Source of the DNA: an uncultured Flavihumibacter sp.
Lineage (GTDB): Bacteria > Bacteroidota > Bacteroidia > Chitinophagales > Chitinophagaceae
Direction: 5' to 3'
DNA length: 25,934 nt
NCBI GenBank assembly: GCA_946482545.1
Contig: CAMLRX010000068.1
Span: 1 to 25,934 of the forward strand
Shown: one piece after another, positions 14,680 to 22,746 of the stretch
Layout: each line of letters opens with the position of its first letter
Position numbering within the stretch: position 1 is the stretch's first letter
The notes under the pieces: generated by a model
Database searches by the model: none
What the model was told of the DNA's origin: nothing
What the model saw: only the letters and a program-made list of their open reading frames with translations
Position numbers and translations under genes: made by a program

Positions 14680-16335
14680 CTACTCAAACAACTCATACTT
14701 CGTTTTAGGCCTCCTCGCTTCCAGCCACCTGAAACCACGCAACCGCATCTCGGTCACGTTCACCTGCTTAATAGGCGTTTGCGTCCCCTTCGGCTGATTG
14801 ATAAACGCGATCTGACTCAACTCCTTCGTCGAATCAAAACGCATATCTATCGCGTCCGCTGTCATGCGGTTGGTACCCACATAAGCGCTATCATCGTCCA
14901 TCACATAATAAATGCTTTCAGCTTCTCCTTTCGCCCTTATATAATCAATATTCCCGTTAGTGAAATAAGCGTTGATGGTAAACCCTTTGATCTGGTTGTA
15001 CAAATCTTTCGCCGTCTCGTTCACCGCAATGGCGTTGTTGAACACATAAGCGCGGAGGGGCTGTTTGTTCTGCGTATACAGGTACATCGTATCGCCTGAT
15101 ATCTGCGTTTTATTGGCCCAGGCCACCGGGTCGCGGAACATACGGAAAATAGAATCTTTCCCCGAGTAAAATAGACTGTCGCAAACGGCTTGCAGCGAAT
15201 CGGAGAAAATACGCACATTGCGGTAGGCTTCAAAATAACGGGAAGCGGTATCTGAAGCGGCGGTATCTTTTTTATTTTTCAGCGAATCGGTACTTACAAC
15301 GGTAAGTCCTTTTAACGTATCCGCGTTGCTGCTGTCGCGTAGTGTGGCGAGGTCCGATAGTTTTCCGGAGAACAACGTGTCGGCGGCTACATAAATTGAA
15401 TCCGTTTTTTGTTTAATGATCAGCAATGGCTTTTTGGTGGCCAGTAAAGCGCCTGAGTTCCGGTTGCTGAAAAGCTGGTTGGCAAGGATGGTAATGCCTT
15501 GCGCGGTATCGATCAGTACGGCGTTTCCTTCTGCCTGACTGATCCCTGTCTTTTCATCAAAAGCAATCTTGTTACCGGTAACGGTTACGGCGCCATCTTC
15601 AATCACTGGATTCAGTCCAAACTGTGCCACCCCGTTTTTAAGATCATAATACCCTTCACTGGTGGTGATCTTTCTTTTGCTGCTGTCGATGATCTGGGTT
15701 TTGGTGATGAACCGCGCTGTTTCAGTAGTGAGATTGTAGAGCAGGGAATCTGCTTTAAGGTTGTACTGCGGGTCGTTCAGTACCACATTCCTTTTAAAAT
15801 AGGCATCTTTGATGTCTGAATAATAGTAGGCTTCTTCACTGGTAAGCACCGACTTTCCATTCACTACTTTACCCCCGTTCTTATAAATGCCGATCTTCAG
15901 CGCCACATCGTATTCCAGTTCGTTGGTGGTAAGCACGGCTTTTCCGTCAGTGAGTCTTACATTTTTCTGCAGGTAAGCATACCTTCTGTCTGCATGGTAA
16001 CGCAGGTAATCTCCGTAAGTATGAATGGAGTCGCCGTCGTTGATGTGAATATTGCCGAAGGCTTCCAGTTTCCGTTCTTTAATATTGTAGATGGCGCTGT
16101 CGCAGAAGAACCAGGTGCCTTCGTGGAGTGCTTTTACATGCCCTACTACAGTGCGGAATTTACTCGAATCATTGTCGGCACGATAACCCAGCCTGTCGAA
16201 CGAACGCAGTTCTATATGCTTCATCGTATCCTGCACGGGGGCGAAGTACAGGTGTTGTATCGCTTTTGTATTGTCCTGGCTGCTCCACAACCAGGAGCCC
16301 AGTGCCACAATGAATGACCAGGTAAAATATTTCAT
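14680..16335 (-). CDS. OstA-like protein (LptA/OstA_2 domain), probable periplasmic LPS transport factor
   Basis: A 551-residue exported protein with an N-terminal hydrophobic segment (about 5-18) and then a long array of beta-jellyroll repeats of the OstA/LptA type. Repeating units are visible, for example VGHVKALHEGTWFFCDSAIYN, LEAFGNIHINDGDSIHTYGDYLRY and YLQKNVRLTDGKAVLTTNELEYD, each alternating 'element present' and 'structure drawn' strands. The LptA fold forms a hydrophobic groove that carries LPS lipid across the periplasm. The context fits: it follows the MCE gene by three bases, and LptD is encoded divergently nearby. It is much longer than E. coli LptA (about 185 residues), so it may span more of the periplasm by itself. 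Family confident; role inferred. Confidence 0.9.
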   Translation of the reverse strand: MKYFTWSFIVALGSWLWSSQDNTKAIQHLYFAPVQDTMKHIELRSFDRLGYRADNDSSKFRTVVGHVKALHEGTWFFCDSAIYNIKERKLEAFGNIHINDGDSIHTYGDYLRYHADRRYAYLQKNVRLTDGKAVLTTNELEYDVALKIGIYKNGGKVVNGKSVLTSEEAYYYSDIKDAYFKRNVVLNDPQYNLKADSLLYNLTTETARFITKTQIIDSSKRKITTSEGYYDLKNGVAQFGLNPVIEDGAVTVTGNKIAFDEKTGISQAEGNAVLIDTAQGITILANQLFSNRNSGALLATKKPLLIIKQKTDSIYVAADTLFSGKLSDLATLRDSSNADTLKGLTVVSTDSLKNKKDTAASDTASRYFEAYRNVRIFSDSLQAVCDSLFYSGKDSIFRMFRDPVAWANKTQISGDTMYLYTQNKQPLRAYVFNNAIAVNETAKDLYNQIKGFTINAYFTNGNIDYIRAKGEAESIYYVMDDDSAYVGTNRMTADAIDMRFDSTKELSQIAFINQPKGTQTPIKQVNVTEMRLRGFRWLEARRPKTKYELFE

Positions 16336-16338
16336 CTT

Positions 16339-17358
16339 TTATTTAACGATCACGGTATCTCCTTTTACCGTTATGGTGTCACGATCAATGGGGGCCGGCT
16401 TCGTTAAGGGACCGGATTTTTCCTTTCTGCCGAATACGGAGAAGCTTACATACCTTTTGGGATGCATTCTCAGGTCGTCGAGTAATATGTTCAGGCTTCG
16501 GGTTGAGTTCTCCAGGTTGCGGTAAAGCTGCTGGTCGTTCAGCAACAGGCCTGCGGAGCCTTCCTTGTTGTTGAGTTTCGCCATGGCGCTGTCCAGGGAG
16601 TTCACTGAACTGTTTAAAGCGTTGATGGTGCTTTCCAGTTCTATTTCAGAAAACTTGGCCGTGGTTTTTTCTACATTCTCCAGCACATTATTAATTTTCT
16701 GCTCATTGTTGGCAAGGGTACCGGTAAAGCGTTCAACATTGTTGAGTGATTTAGCGAGCGCGCCCTGTTGCGCGTTCAGCAGTTGCTGTAGCGAGGCGGT
16801 ACTGGCGGCGAGGTGCGCGATGGTGGCCCTGATGTTCTGTTGTGCACCGGGGTCCAGCGTTTGGTTGATGCCGCCCAAAGTAAGTTTGAGGGAATCCATT
16901 ACACTGTTTACCCTTTCGAGGGTGGGGGCGAGGTTCTTTTTCAATTCTTCCACCACGCCGGGTTTGTTGTGTATCCCGATGGTGTCGCCGTTCTGAAGGT
17001 ATTCAGTAGAAGTGCCGAGCGCGATAGAAATAGTGGTAACCCCAAGACCACCCAGACTTGGATTGATGGTGGCTTTTGAATCTTTTGGAATGAGGAGTTC
17101 TTTACTCATGCGGAGTTCCACCACCACACCACTTACATTTTTATCTTTTTCACGCATGGTAGAAACGGCGCCCACCTGCAAGCCGTTGATCATAACGGGA
17201 TTTGAAGGTGCCAGTCCGTCCACATTGGGGAACTCTACGTAAAAGTTTGTCTTTTTATCGAAAAGTGAATTGCCTTTCAGAAAATTAAACCCAAGAATAA
17301 GTACCACGATGCCGATGGCCGTGAGTACGCCTATTTTGGTTTCGTTTGATATGCGCAT
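16339..17358 (-). CDS. MCE/MlaD-family lipid-transport protein
   Basis: A 339-residue inner-membrane-anchored protein: one N-terminal membrane helix (about 9-28), an MCE domain (about 36-115, with NFYVEFPNVDGLAPSNPV and a GLGVTTISI segment), then a long helical, coiled-coil-like region (about 140-290) and a polar tail. MCE proteins form rings or tubes that shuttle phospholipids between the membranes. A TACATTTG -7 box (17388-17395) and a good ribosome site, AAGGAAAG at 17368-17375 nine bases before the ATG, support the start. The OstA-like gene follows after three bases, so the two are translated together. The MlaE/MlaF partners are not in the window. Confidence 0.93.
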   Translation of the reverse strand: MRISNETKIGVLTAIGIVVLILGFNFLKGNSLFDKKTNFYVEFPNVDGLAPSNPVMINGLQVGAVSTMREKDKNVSGVVVELRMSKELLIPKDSKATINPSLGGLGVTTISIALGTSTEYLQNGDTIGIHNKPGVVEELKKNLAPTLERVNSVMDSLKLTLGGINQTLDPGAQQNIRATIAHLAASTASLQQLLNAQQGALAKSLNNVERFTGTLANNEQKINNVLENVEKTTAKFSEIELESTINALNSSVNSLDSAMAKLNNKEGSAGLLLNDQQLYRNLENSTRSLNILLDDLRMHPKRYVSFSVFGRKEKSGPLTKPAPIDRDTITVKGDTVIVK

Positions 17359-17387
17359 GGGTCTGTGCTTTCCTTATTGTATGGCAA

Positions 17388-17395
17388 CAAATGTA
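17388..17395 (-). promoter_or_regulatory. Probable -7 box for the MCE-OstA transcription unit
   Basis: TACATTTG on the minus strand matches TAnnTTTG exactly, 29 bases upstream of the MCE start codon. No clear -33 TTTG. It suggests the MCE and OstA-like genes can be transcribed separately from the amidase gene. Confidence 0.5.
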
Positions 17396-17448
17396 TAAAA
17401 ATTGTGCCGCACGACCGTGAAAATGCAGTTAAATCGGTGATAGTCAAC

Positions 17449-18438
17449 TTATTTTTTAGGGAGTGTTCCCTCTTTGGATGCAGCGGGTGAGTAGGGGGAA
17501 GGTGGTTCGTTATTGATAGGAGAACCGGTTTCCACACCGCCCACCTGAGAAGACTCAAGTTCTACCTTATAACGTTTAATGGCTGTGGCGATGCATTGGG
17601 CGATCTCCTGCTGGCCGGGGTCGCTGTTCAGGTATTCTTCTTCTTCTTTGTTGGAAATGTAGCCGGTTTCTACCAGGATACTGGGCATGGCCGTGGCCTG
17701 AAGTACCCAGATACCCATAGCACGTTGCTTGATATCTCGGCTGGCGCGTCCGACTTTGCGGAATTCTTCTTCCACATGGAGCGCAAGGGTTGCGCTTCTT
17801 TTGAAAAATTGTTTGGTTTTCAGGCTGGCCATCACAATAAAATCCTGAGAGTTGGGGTCTATATCGCCGTATTTGGCCTGGTAATTCTCCTCCATCATCA
17901 TGGGGGCGTTTTCACGAAGCGCAACTTCTTTATCATCGTTTTTATGAGCACCCCAGATGTATGTTTCTGTACCCTTGGCCGGGTTAGGAATATTATAATA
18001 GCGGTATTGAGGTACTTTACGGGTATATTTTTTCTTGTTCTTCCAATAAGTGGAAGTTTTATACCCGGTAAGTTCCCTCCCTTTTTTGGAAGGAGCAGAG
18101 TTTACATGAATCGAAACAAACAGGTCGCCTCTGCTTTCATTCGCGAAATCAGCGCGGGAATGCAGGTCGGGATAAATATCAGTGGTGCGGGTAAAAAGTA
18201 TTTTAGTATTGGGCAATTCTTTCTTCAGCAGATCACCCAGTTTCAAACTAACAGCCAGGCATATATCTTTTTCTTTGGAAAAACTTCCCTCAGCCCCTCC
18301 ATCGCTGCCCCCGTGTCCGGGGTCAATGATGATGGTGCGCAGCGCATTGGCCCTGTTGGGAGATAAATTGTTCCTGAAAGAAATCGCGGTAACAATAATG
18401 GCCACCAAAGCCAGACACAGACTGATTTTTTTAAGCAT
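17449..18438 (-). CDS. N-acetylmuramoyl-L-alanine amidase (Amidase_3), zinc-dependent
   Basis: A 329-residue enzyme that cuts the bond between N-acetylmuramic acid and L-alanine in peptidoglycan, used in daughter-cell separation. It has an N-terminal signal or anchor segment (about 3-20), the Amidase_3 core from residue 34, and a Ser/Pro-rich tail. Zinc ligands are His42 (DPGHGG), Glu56 and His111 (SIHVNS); catalytic Glu257 lies in LVETGYISN. Between His111 and residue 200 there is an insertion (TGYKTSTYWKNKKKYTRK and onward), as in AmiC-type enzymes that need activation. The gene is divergent from lptD, with 81 bases between their starts, and is followed by the MCE gene. Confidence 0.95.
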   Translation of the reverse strand: MLKKISLCLALVAIIVTAISFRNNLSPNRANALRTIIIDPGHGGSDGGAEGSFSKEKDICLAVSLKLGDLLKKELPNTKILFTRTTDIYPDLHSRADFANESRGDLFVSIHVNSAPSKKGRELTGYKTSTYWKNKKKYTRKVPQYRYYNIPNPAKGTETYIWGAHKNDDKEVALRENAPMMMEENYQAKYGDIDPNSQDFIVMASLKTKQFFKRSATLALHVEEEFRKVGRASRDIKQRAMGIWVLQATAMPSILVETGYISNKEEEEYLNSDPGQQEIAQCIATAIKRYKVELESSQVGGVETGSPINNEPPSPYSPAASKEGTLPKK

Positions 18439-18498
18439 ACCTAATCTTAATATTTACTTAAACCAATAACGGGGGTATCGTACACAACTTTATTCTCT

Positions 18499-18506
18499 TA
18501 TTTTTG
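18499..18506 (+). promoter_or_regulatory. Probable -7 box of the lptD promoter
   Basis: TATTTTTG is an exact TAnnTTTG match ending 13 bases before the lptD ATG, implying a very short leader. No TTTG stands at the usual -33 distance. Confidence 0.5.
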
Positions 18507-18519
18507 CCCCCACTGCATT

Positions 18520-21285
18520 ATGAACAACCGTTGCAAAGTTAGTCCAATTTACATTTTTACGGGGATAATAGCCATGCTTTTATCTGGAATAACGCTTAAA
18601 TCTACTGCGGTTGTATCCAACAACGAGCCTTTTCGTAATATTTTAACAGTCCTTCAACAGGACACAGTTCCACCGCCAACACTCAAAAGACCAACACTGC
18701 GGAACGGAGACTCTTCATTGCTCCCGGTTTCAGGCAGACTCAATGTAAAAGATACGATTCCAACAACCGGAGATTCCTTGCGCGGAAAAGATTCCGTTGT
18801 ACAAAGGATAGATACACTCGATATAAAAATATCCAGGGATTCTTTGGATGCTCCCGTGAATTACCAGGCGGAGGATTCCATAGTATGGGACATCAAAAAG
18901 AACAAGGCTTATATGTATGGAAAGGGTGTGATCGAATACAAAGATGTAAACCTGACCGCCGACCGCATCAGCCTGGATCAAACCACACAACTGGTTACCG
19001 CAACTTATACTTTAGATACCGCGGGCGCCCAGGTGGGCGTGCCCAAACTGAAACAGGCGGAAACGCCTTTCACCGCGGATACCATCGTGTATAATTTCAA
19101 AACACAACGCGGCATTACAAAAACCACCTTCACCCAGCAAGGGGAAATGTATGTGGCCGGGGAGAAGATCAAAAAAGTAAATGAGAACGATTATTTCGCC
19201 CTCCGCGCCACCGTTACTACCTGTAACTATGATCATCCGCACTTCGCCTTCAAAGCCAATAAAATGAAACTGGTGAACAAGAAGCTGGCCGTTACCGGCC
19301 CTATTCACCCGGAATTTGAAGGAGTCCCCATCCCGCTGTACCTGCCATTCGGCTTATTCCCGATGTCGAAAGGTGGCAGACAATCCGGTATCCTCGCACC
19401 TACTTTTTCCACGAACGAACAGTTCGGCCTCGGATTGGAAGGACTGGGTTACTACAAAGTGCTGAATGATAACTTCGATGTAACCTTACTCACCAACGTA
19501 TATTCTTATGGTGGCTGGTCGGTGAACGTTCAGCCCACCTACAGGAAACGTTACCGCTACCAGGGCGGGATGACCTTCAGGATGCAGGATTTTAAAGTGA
19601 ACTTCAAAGGTGACCCGGATTATACCCAAACCAAAACCTTCAACATCACCTGGAACCACAGTGTGGATGGAAAAGCGAGACCAGGGCAAACATTTTCCGC
19701 CAGCGTGAACGCCGGTTCCACCAAATTCAACCAGTATATTCCCAATAACCCCACCGCCAACTTCAACAACAACCTCAACTCATCCATCGCCTACAGCAAA
19801 ACCTGGGAAGGCGTGGCCAACCTCACGGCCAGTGCCAACCACAACCAGAACGCCGTTACCAGATTAGTACAGTTGAACCTGCCGGATATCGGGTTTACGG
19901 TAAATACCCTTTACCCGTTCCAGCGCGAAGAAATGGTGGGCCAGGCAAAATGGTATGAAAAACTCGGGGTGGGGCTGAACACCAACTTCCGCAGCATGGT
20001 GTCGTTCTACGATTCCGCGTTCAGTTTCCGCCAACTCATTGACACGTTCCAGTGGGGCGCCTCTCACAATGTGCCGATTACTTTATCGCTGCCGCCGCTG
20101 GGTCCTTTACAGATCGCGCCTTCGGTGAGTTTCGATGAAAGATGGTATGCCCAGGAATTTATCCGTCAATGGAACCCGGTAGATGGAAAAGTGGATACCA
20201 TCATCAACAAAGGGTTTTATTCCGCCCGGCAGATGGCCTTCGGCCTCGGCTTCAATACCGCGATCTTCGGTACCAAGAACTTTAAGAACTCCCGGCTGGT
20301 TGCCCTGCGACACGTAATACGCCCCTCTGTTGGCCTGAACTATCGTCCCGATTTCCAAAAAGACAATTATTATACGTCCCAGGTGGATACCTCGGGAAGA
20401 GCGCAACGGTTCTCCCGTTTCGACGGCAGTATTTTCGGCGGTTTTGGTGAAGGCACTTTCGGGGGTATGAGTTTCGGCGTAGACAACAACCTGGAGATGA
20501 AAATCCGTTCCAAAAAAGATACCGGTGATGCGGCCATTAAAAAAGTGCGCCTGATCGACGGCTTCGGCTTCAACGGTTCTTACAACTTCATGGCCGATTC
20601 TTTCAAATTATCTGATATCAGTCTGTACATCCGGAGTACCCTGTTTGAAAAACTGAACATCACGGCCAACGGAAACCTGAGTCCTTACAAAGTAGATGCC
20701 CAGGGGTACCGGTTGAAAGAATACATGTGGGATGGCCGTAAATTCTCCCCCGGCGCATTGGGCAGGATCACAGGCGGAAGCATCGCCATGAGTACATCTT
20801 TCAGCAGTAAACCCAAAGACGATAAAAAACAGAAAGAAAAAGAAGAACTGGAAGATGAACTGGGCCCGTTGACTGCTGAAGAACAGCAGGCACAGCTCGA
20901 CTTTGCCCGGCGAAACCCCGGGGAATTCGCGGATTTTAATATCCCCTGGTCCATCAATACCTCGTTCTCCCTGAGTTTTCAGCGTATTCCGAAACGGGAT
21001 TATTCCGGCTTCGAAACAGTGGTGAATTCAAACCTGAACCTGGGGGGCGATTTTAACCTCACCGAGAAATGGAAAATGGGCGCGAATACGTTCTTCGATT
21101 TCAAGACGGGCAGAATTCAATCCTTCACCATGTTCATTACGCGTGAAATGCACTGCTGGCAAATGTCCATCAACATCACACCGGTTGGTTTGTACCGTTT
21201 CTTCAACATAACACTTCAACCTAAGTCCGGCCTGCTCCGCGACCTGAAAGTGAACCGTACCCGTTATTTCTACACCGGCTTCTGA
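18520..21285 (+). CDS. lptD: LPS-assembly outer-membrane protein LptD (Bacteroidota type)
   Basis: A 921-residue outer-membrane protein that should insert LPS into the outer leaflet. After an N-terminal hydrophobic export segment (about 10-25) and a Pro/Thr-rich linker comes an OstA-like jellyroll domain (about 115-260: VWDIKKNKAYMYGKGVIEYK, NLTADRISLDQ, EMYVAGEKIKKV). The hallmark LptD junction follows (FEGVPIPLYLPFGLFPMSK, then RQSGILAPTFS), and then a large barrel to the C-terminus, ending RYFYTGF with the terminal Phe. A highly charged loop (KPKDDKKQKEKEELEDE, about 764-780) looks like an extracellular or periplasmic insertion. It is divergent from the amidase-MCE-OstA genes and upstream of an acyltransferase gene at 27 bases. 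LptE is not seen nearby. Confidence 0.92.
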   Translation: MNNRCKVSPIYIFTGIIAMLLSGITLKSTAVVSNNEPFRNILTVLQQDTVPPPTLKRPTLRNGDSSLLPVSGRLNVKDTIPTTGDSLRGKDSVVQRIDTLDIKISRDSLDAPVNYQAEDSIVWDIKKNKAYMYGKGVIEYKDVNLTADRISLDQTTQLVTATYTLDTAGAQVGVPKLKQAETPFTADTIVYNFKTQRGITKTTFTQQGEMYVAGEKIKKVNENDYFALRATVTTCNYDHPHFAFKANKMKLVNKKLAVTGPIHPEFEGVPIPLYLPFGLFPMSKGGRQSGILAPTFSTNEQFGLGLEGLGYYKVLNDNFDVTLLTNVYSYGGWSVNVQPTYRKRYRYQGGMTFRMQDFKVNFKGDPDYTQTKTFNITWNHSVDGKARPGQTFSASVNAGSTKFNQYIPNNPTANFNNNLNSSIAYSKTWEGVANLTASANHNQNAVTRLVQLNLPDIGFTVNTLYPFQREEMVGQAKWYEKLGVGLNTNFRSMVSFYDSAFSFRQLIDTFQWGASHNVPITLSLPPLGPLQIAPSVSFDERWYAQEFIRQWNPVDGKVDTIINKGFYSARQMAFGLGFNTAIFGTKNFKNSRLVALRHVIRPSVGLNYRPDFQKDNYYTSQVDTSGRAQRFSRFDGSIFGGFGEGTFGGMSFGVDNNLEMKIRSKKDTGDAAIKKVRLIDGFGFNGSYNFMADSFKLSDISLYIRSTLFEKLNITANGNLSPYKVDAQGYRLKEYMWDGRKFSPGALGRITGGSIAMSTSFSSKPKDDKKQKEKEELEDELGPLTAEEQQAQLDFARRNPGEFADFNIPWSINTSFSLSFQRIPKRDYSGFETVVNSNLNLGGDFNLTEKWKMGANTFFDFKTGRIQSFTMFITREMHCWQMSINITPVGLYRFFNITLQPKSGLLRDLKVNRTRYFYTGF

Positions 21286-21312
21286 TATGCGCCACAATCC
21301 TTAATTTTAAGC

Positions 21313-22059
21313 ATGTTCAAATCTATTGCAGGCAGGTTCTTCGCCTTATGGGGCATGTTGTGGTTCATTGCCACCATGCTGCTTTTCTTTCCCTGGTTTC
21401 TGTATTGCAGGTGGTTTTTACCCGAACCGAAAAGAACCGCTGCCTTCATCAGCGCTTCCCGTTTATGGATGGGCATCTATCTTCCCATGATCGGTTGCCC
21501 GTTGACTGTGCGGGGTACATCGAATTTTGAAAAAGGAAAAAATTATATTGTCGTTTGCAACCACAATTCTCTGATGGACGTACCCGTCACTTCACCGGGG
21601 ATACCTGGCGCAAACAAGACCATTGCTAAAAAAGAATTCGCCAAAGTGCCCCTGTTCGGCATCATTTACCAGTTGGGCAGCGTATTGGTAGACCGGAAAA
21701 GTGAACAGAGCCGCCGGGATGGTTACCAGCAAATGAAAGCAGTACTGGAAATGGGCCTGCACATGTGCATTTACCCGGAGGGAACGCGCAACAAAACCAG
21801 TGAACCATTAAAACCTTTTAAAGACGGGGCTTTCCGCCTTGCACTGGAAACCGGGAAGCCGGTAATGCCCGCTTTGCTTTTCCATACAAGAGGTGTGATG
21901 CCTGCGGGAAAAATATTCTTCCTCTGGCCCCATCCGCTGGAAATGCATTTTCTTCCACCCATGAGTCCGGCCTCGGGAGAAAGCGTTAAAGCGTTCCGGG
22001 AGCGGGTATTTGAAGTCATGAAAACGGAATTGATTGCGGCTGAAAAAAGGAAAAACTAA
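21313..22059 (+). CDS. plsC: 1-acyl-sn-glycerol-3-phosphate acyltransferase (PlsC family)
   Basis: A 248-residue membrane-associated enzyme that adds the second acyl chain to lysophosphatidic acid to make phosphatidic acid, the precursor of phospholipids. N-terminal hydrophobic helix (about 9-32). Family motifs: NHNSLMD with His84 and Asp89 (HX4D catalytic pair) and YPEGTRN with Glu156-Gly-Thr-Arg159 for substrate binding. Length is normal for PlsC. It begins 27 bases after lptD on the same strand and may be co-transcribed, joining LPS assembly with phospholipid supply. Related family members acylate other lipids (for example ornithine lipids), so the exact acceptor is not proven. The tRNA promoter starts within 10 bases of its stop. 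Confidence 0.9.
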   Translation: MFKSIAGRFFALWGMLWFIATMLLFFPWFLYCRWFLPEPKRTAAFISASRLWMGIYLPMIGCPLTVRGTSNFEKGKNYIVVCNHNSLMDVPVTSPGIPGANKTIAKKEFAKVPLFGIIYQLGSVLVDRKSEQSRRDGYQQMKAVLEMGLHMCIYPEGTRNKTSEPLKPFKDGAFRLALETGKPVMPALLFHTRGVMPAGKIFFLWPHPLEMHFLPPMSPASGESVKAFRERVFEVMKTELIAAEKRKN

Positions 22060-22067
22060 ACTACCAT

Positions 22068-22097
22068 TTTGCGGAACGGTAAAATTCGATATATTTG
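22068..22097 (+). promoter_or_regulatory. Bacteroidota-type promoter of the tRNA-Arg gene
   Basis: TTTG at 22068-22071 (-33) and TATATTTG at 22090-22097 (-7) are both exact consensus matches, 18 bases apart, with the tRNA's first base 13 bases after the -7 box. This is the best promoter match in the window. Confidence 0.85.
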
Positions 22098-22110
22098 CCG
22101 CTCCAAAAAC

Positions 22111-22184
22111 GGACCGGTAGCTCAGCTGGATAGAGCAACTGCCTTCTAAGCAGTAGGTCATTGGTTCGAATCCAATCCGGTTCA
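22111..22184 (+). tRNA. trnR: tRNA-Arg, anticodon UCU (reads AGA/AGG)
   Basis: A 74-base tRNA folds without strain: acceptor GGACCGG with CCGGTTC (one G-U), D stem GCTC/GAGC, anticodon stem ACTGC/GCAGT with loop CTTCTAA, variable loop AGGTC, and T stem ATTGG/CCAAT with TTCGAAT. The anticodon TCT decodes arginine AGA (and AGG by wobble). Discriminator base A; the 3' CCA is not encoded and must be added. A strong promoter precedes it and a terminator follows, so it is a single-gene unit. Confidence 0.97.
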
Positions 22185-22190
22185 CTCAGG

Positions 22191-22220
22191 CCCCGCGAAT
22201 GACGCGGGGTTTCTTATTTT
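22191..22220 (+). terminator. Rho-independent terminator after tRNA-Arg
   Basis: CCCCGCG at 22191-22197 pairs with CGCGGGG at 22203-22209 around AATGA, followed by the T-rich TTTCTTATTTT. It begins seven bases after the tRNA 3' end. Confidence 0.9.
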
Positions 22221-22271
22221 ACGAGGGTTTCAGCCGCTAACGGTGGCTAAAAATGGTAAAAAATAGGCCAT

Positions 22272-22305
22272 TTGTGTTAACCCTGGTATTTACAGTTGTG
22301 TTAAC
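22272..22305. repeat. Direct repeat of TTGTGTTAAC, 24 bases apart
   Basis: The 10-mer TTGTGTTAAC occurs at 22272-22281 and 22296-22305, each containing the palindrome GTTAAC. It lies in the gap between the tRNA terminator and the ArsR promoter, about 70 bases upstream of that promoter. It could be a regulator site or chance. Confidence 0.4.
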
Positions 22306-22371
22306 ATTACGTCGCTTAAGAATTCAGTTTTGTATGCACATGATTAAAGATGAAGTATGGAAAGAAAAATT

Positions 22372-22401
22372 TCTGTAGTTAAGTAACTACGCATATATTT
22401 G
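22372..22401 (+). promoter_or_regulatory. Promoter of the ArsR-SRPBCC-DUF4256 operon
   Basis: A perfect -7 box TATATTTG at 22394-22401 and a near -33 element TCTG (three of four) at 22372-22375, separated by 18 bases as in the tRNA promoter of the same window. Transcription should begin near 22408, just before the ArsR ATG. Confidence 0.7.
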
Positions 22402-22416
22402 TAGTCAAATAGCTAC
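22375..22416. promoter_or_regulatory. Two palindromic operator sites, probably for the ArsR repressor
   Basis: GTAGTTAAGTAACTAC at 22375-22390 is an inverted repeat (GTAGTT/AACTAC around AAGT). GTAGTCAAATAGCTAC at 22401-22416 is a second, imperfect copy (GTAG/CTAC arms conserved). The first fills the spacer between the -33 and -7 boxes, the second starts at the last base of the -7 box and covers the transcript start. Their centres are 26 bases apart. Binding there would block RNA polymerase. The consensus can be written GTAGTYAARTARCTAC. That ArsR is the binder is inferred from adjacency. Confidence 0.7.
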
Positions 22417-22419
22417 ATA

Positions 22420-22743
22420 ATGAATCTGAGAAGAGATGTGTTCCAGGCCATTGCCGATCCAACAAGAAGGGCTATTCTCGTCCTTGTGGCCTCGCAATCC
22501 ATGACCGCCGGGGCCATAGCAGCCAACTTCAACACAGCAAGGCCCACTGTTTCCAAACACCTGCAAATACTTACCGAATGTGAATTGCTCCAACAGGAAC
22601 AACAGGGTAGAGAAATATATTACCAGTTGAATCCACGTAAAATGAAGGAGATCGCCGACTTTATCGAGCCCTTTCGAAAAATGTGGGACGACAGGTTCAA
22701 TAAGCTTGAATCCATCATGAAGAACTATAAACCTAAAAAATAA
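22420..22743 (+). CDS. ArsR-family winged-helix repressor
   Basis: A 107-residue DNA-binding protein with the usual ArsR/SmtB winged helix: [13 protein letters not shown] at the start, a recognition-helix region [13 protein letters not shown] (about 38-50), and the wing with GREIYYQLN (about 63-71). It has only one cysteine (Cys54, in TECELL) and none of the metal-binding clusters, so it is probably not a metal sensor. Repressors of this subgroup commonly precede an AHSA1/SRPBCC gene, as here with a 3-base gap. It most likely represses its own operon through the two palindromes directly upstream. What releases it is unknown. Confidence 0.93.
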   Translation: MNLRRDVFQAIADPTRRAILVLVASQSMTAGAIAANFNTARPTVSKHLQILTECELLQQEQQGREIYYQLNPRKMKEIADFIEPFRKMWDDRFNKLESIMKNYKPKK

Positions 22744-22746
22744 CTT

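Noticed and set aside
17396..17448. Small hairpin around GTGCCGCAC between the amidase and MCE genes, as a terminator
   Set aside because: The stem is too short and its loop too tight to be convincing, although a short T-run follows on the minus strand.
17596..18366. Long plus-strand open frame (256 codons) opposite the amidase gene
   Set aside because: It is antisense to a gene with intact zinc and catalytic residues, and its translation has no family signature.
22111..22305. tRNA gene as an integration site for a mobile element
   Set aside because: No repeat of the tRNA 3' end was found downstream in this window, and no integrase or phage gene is present.
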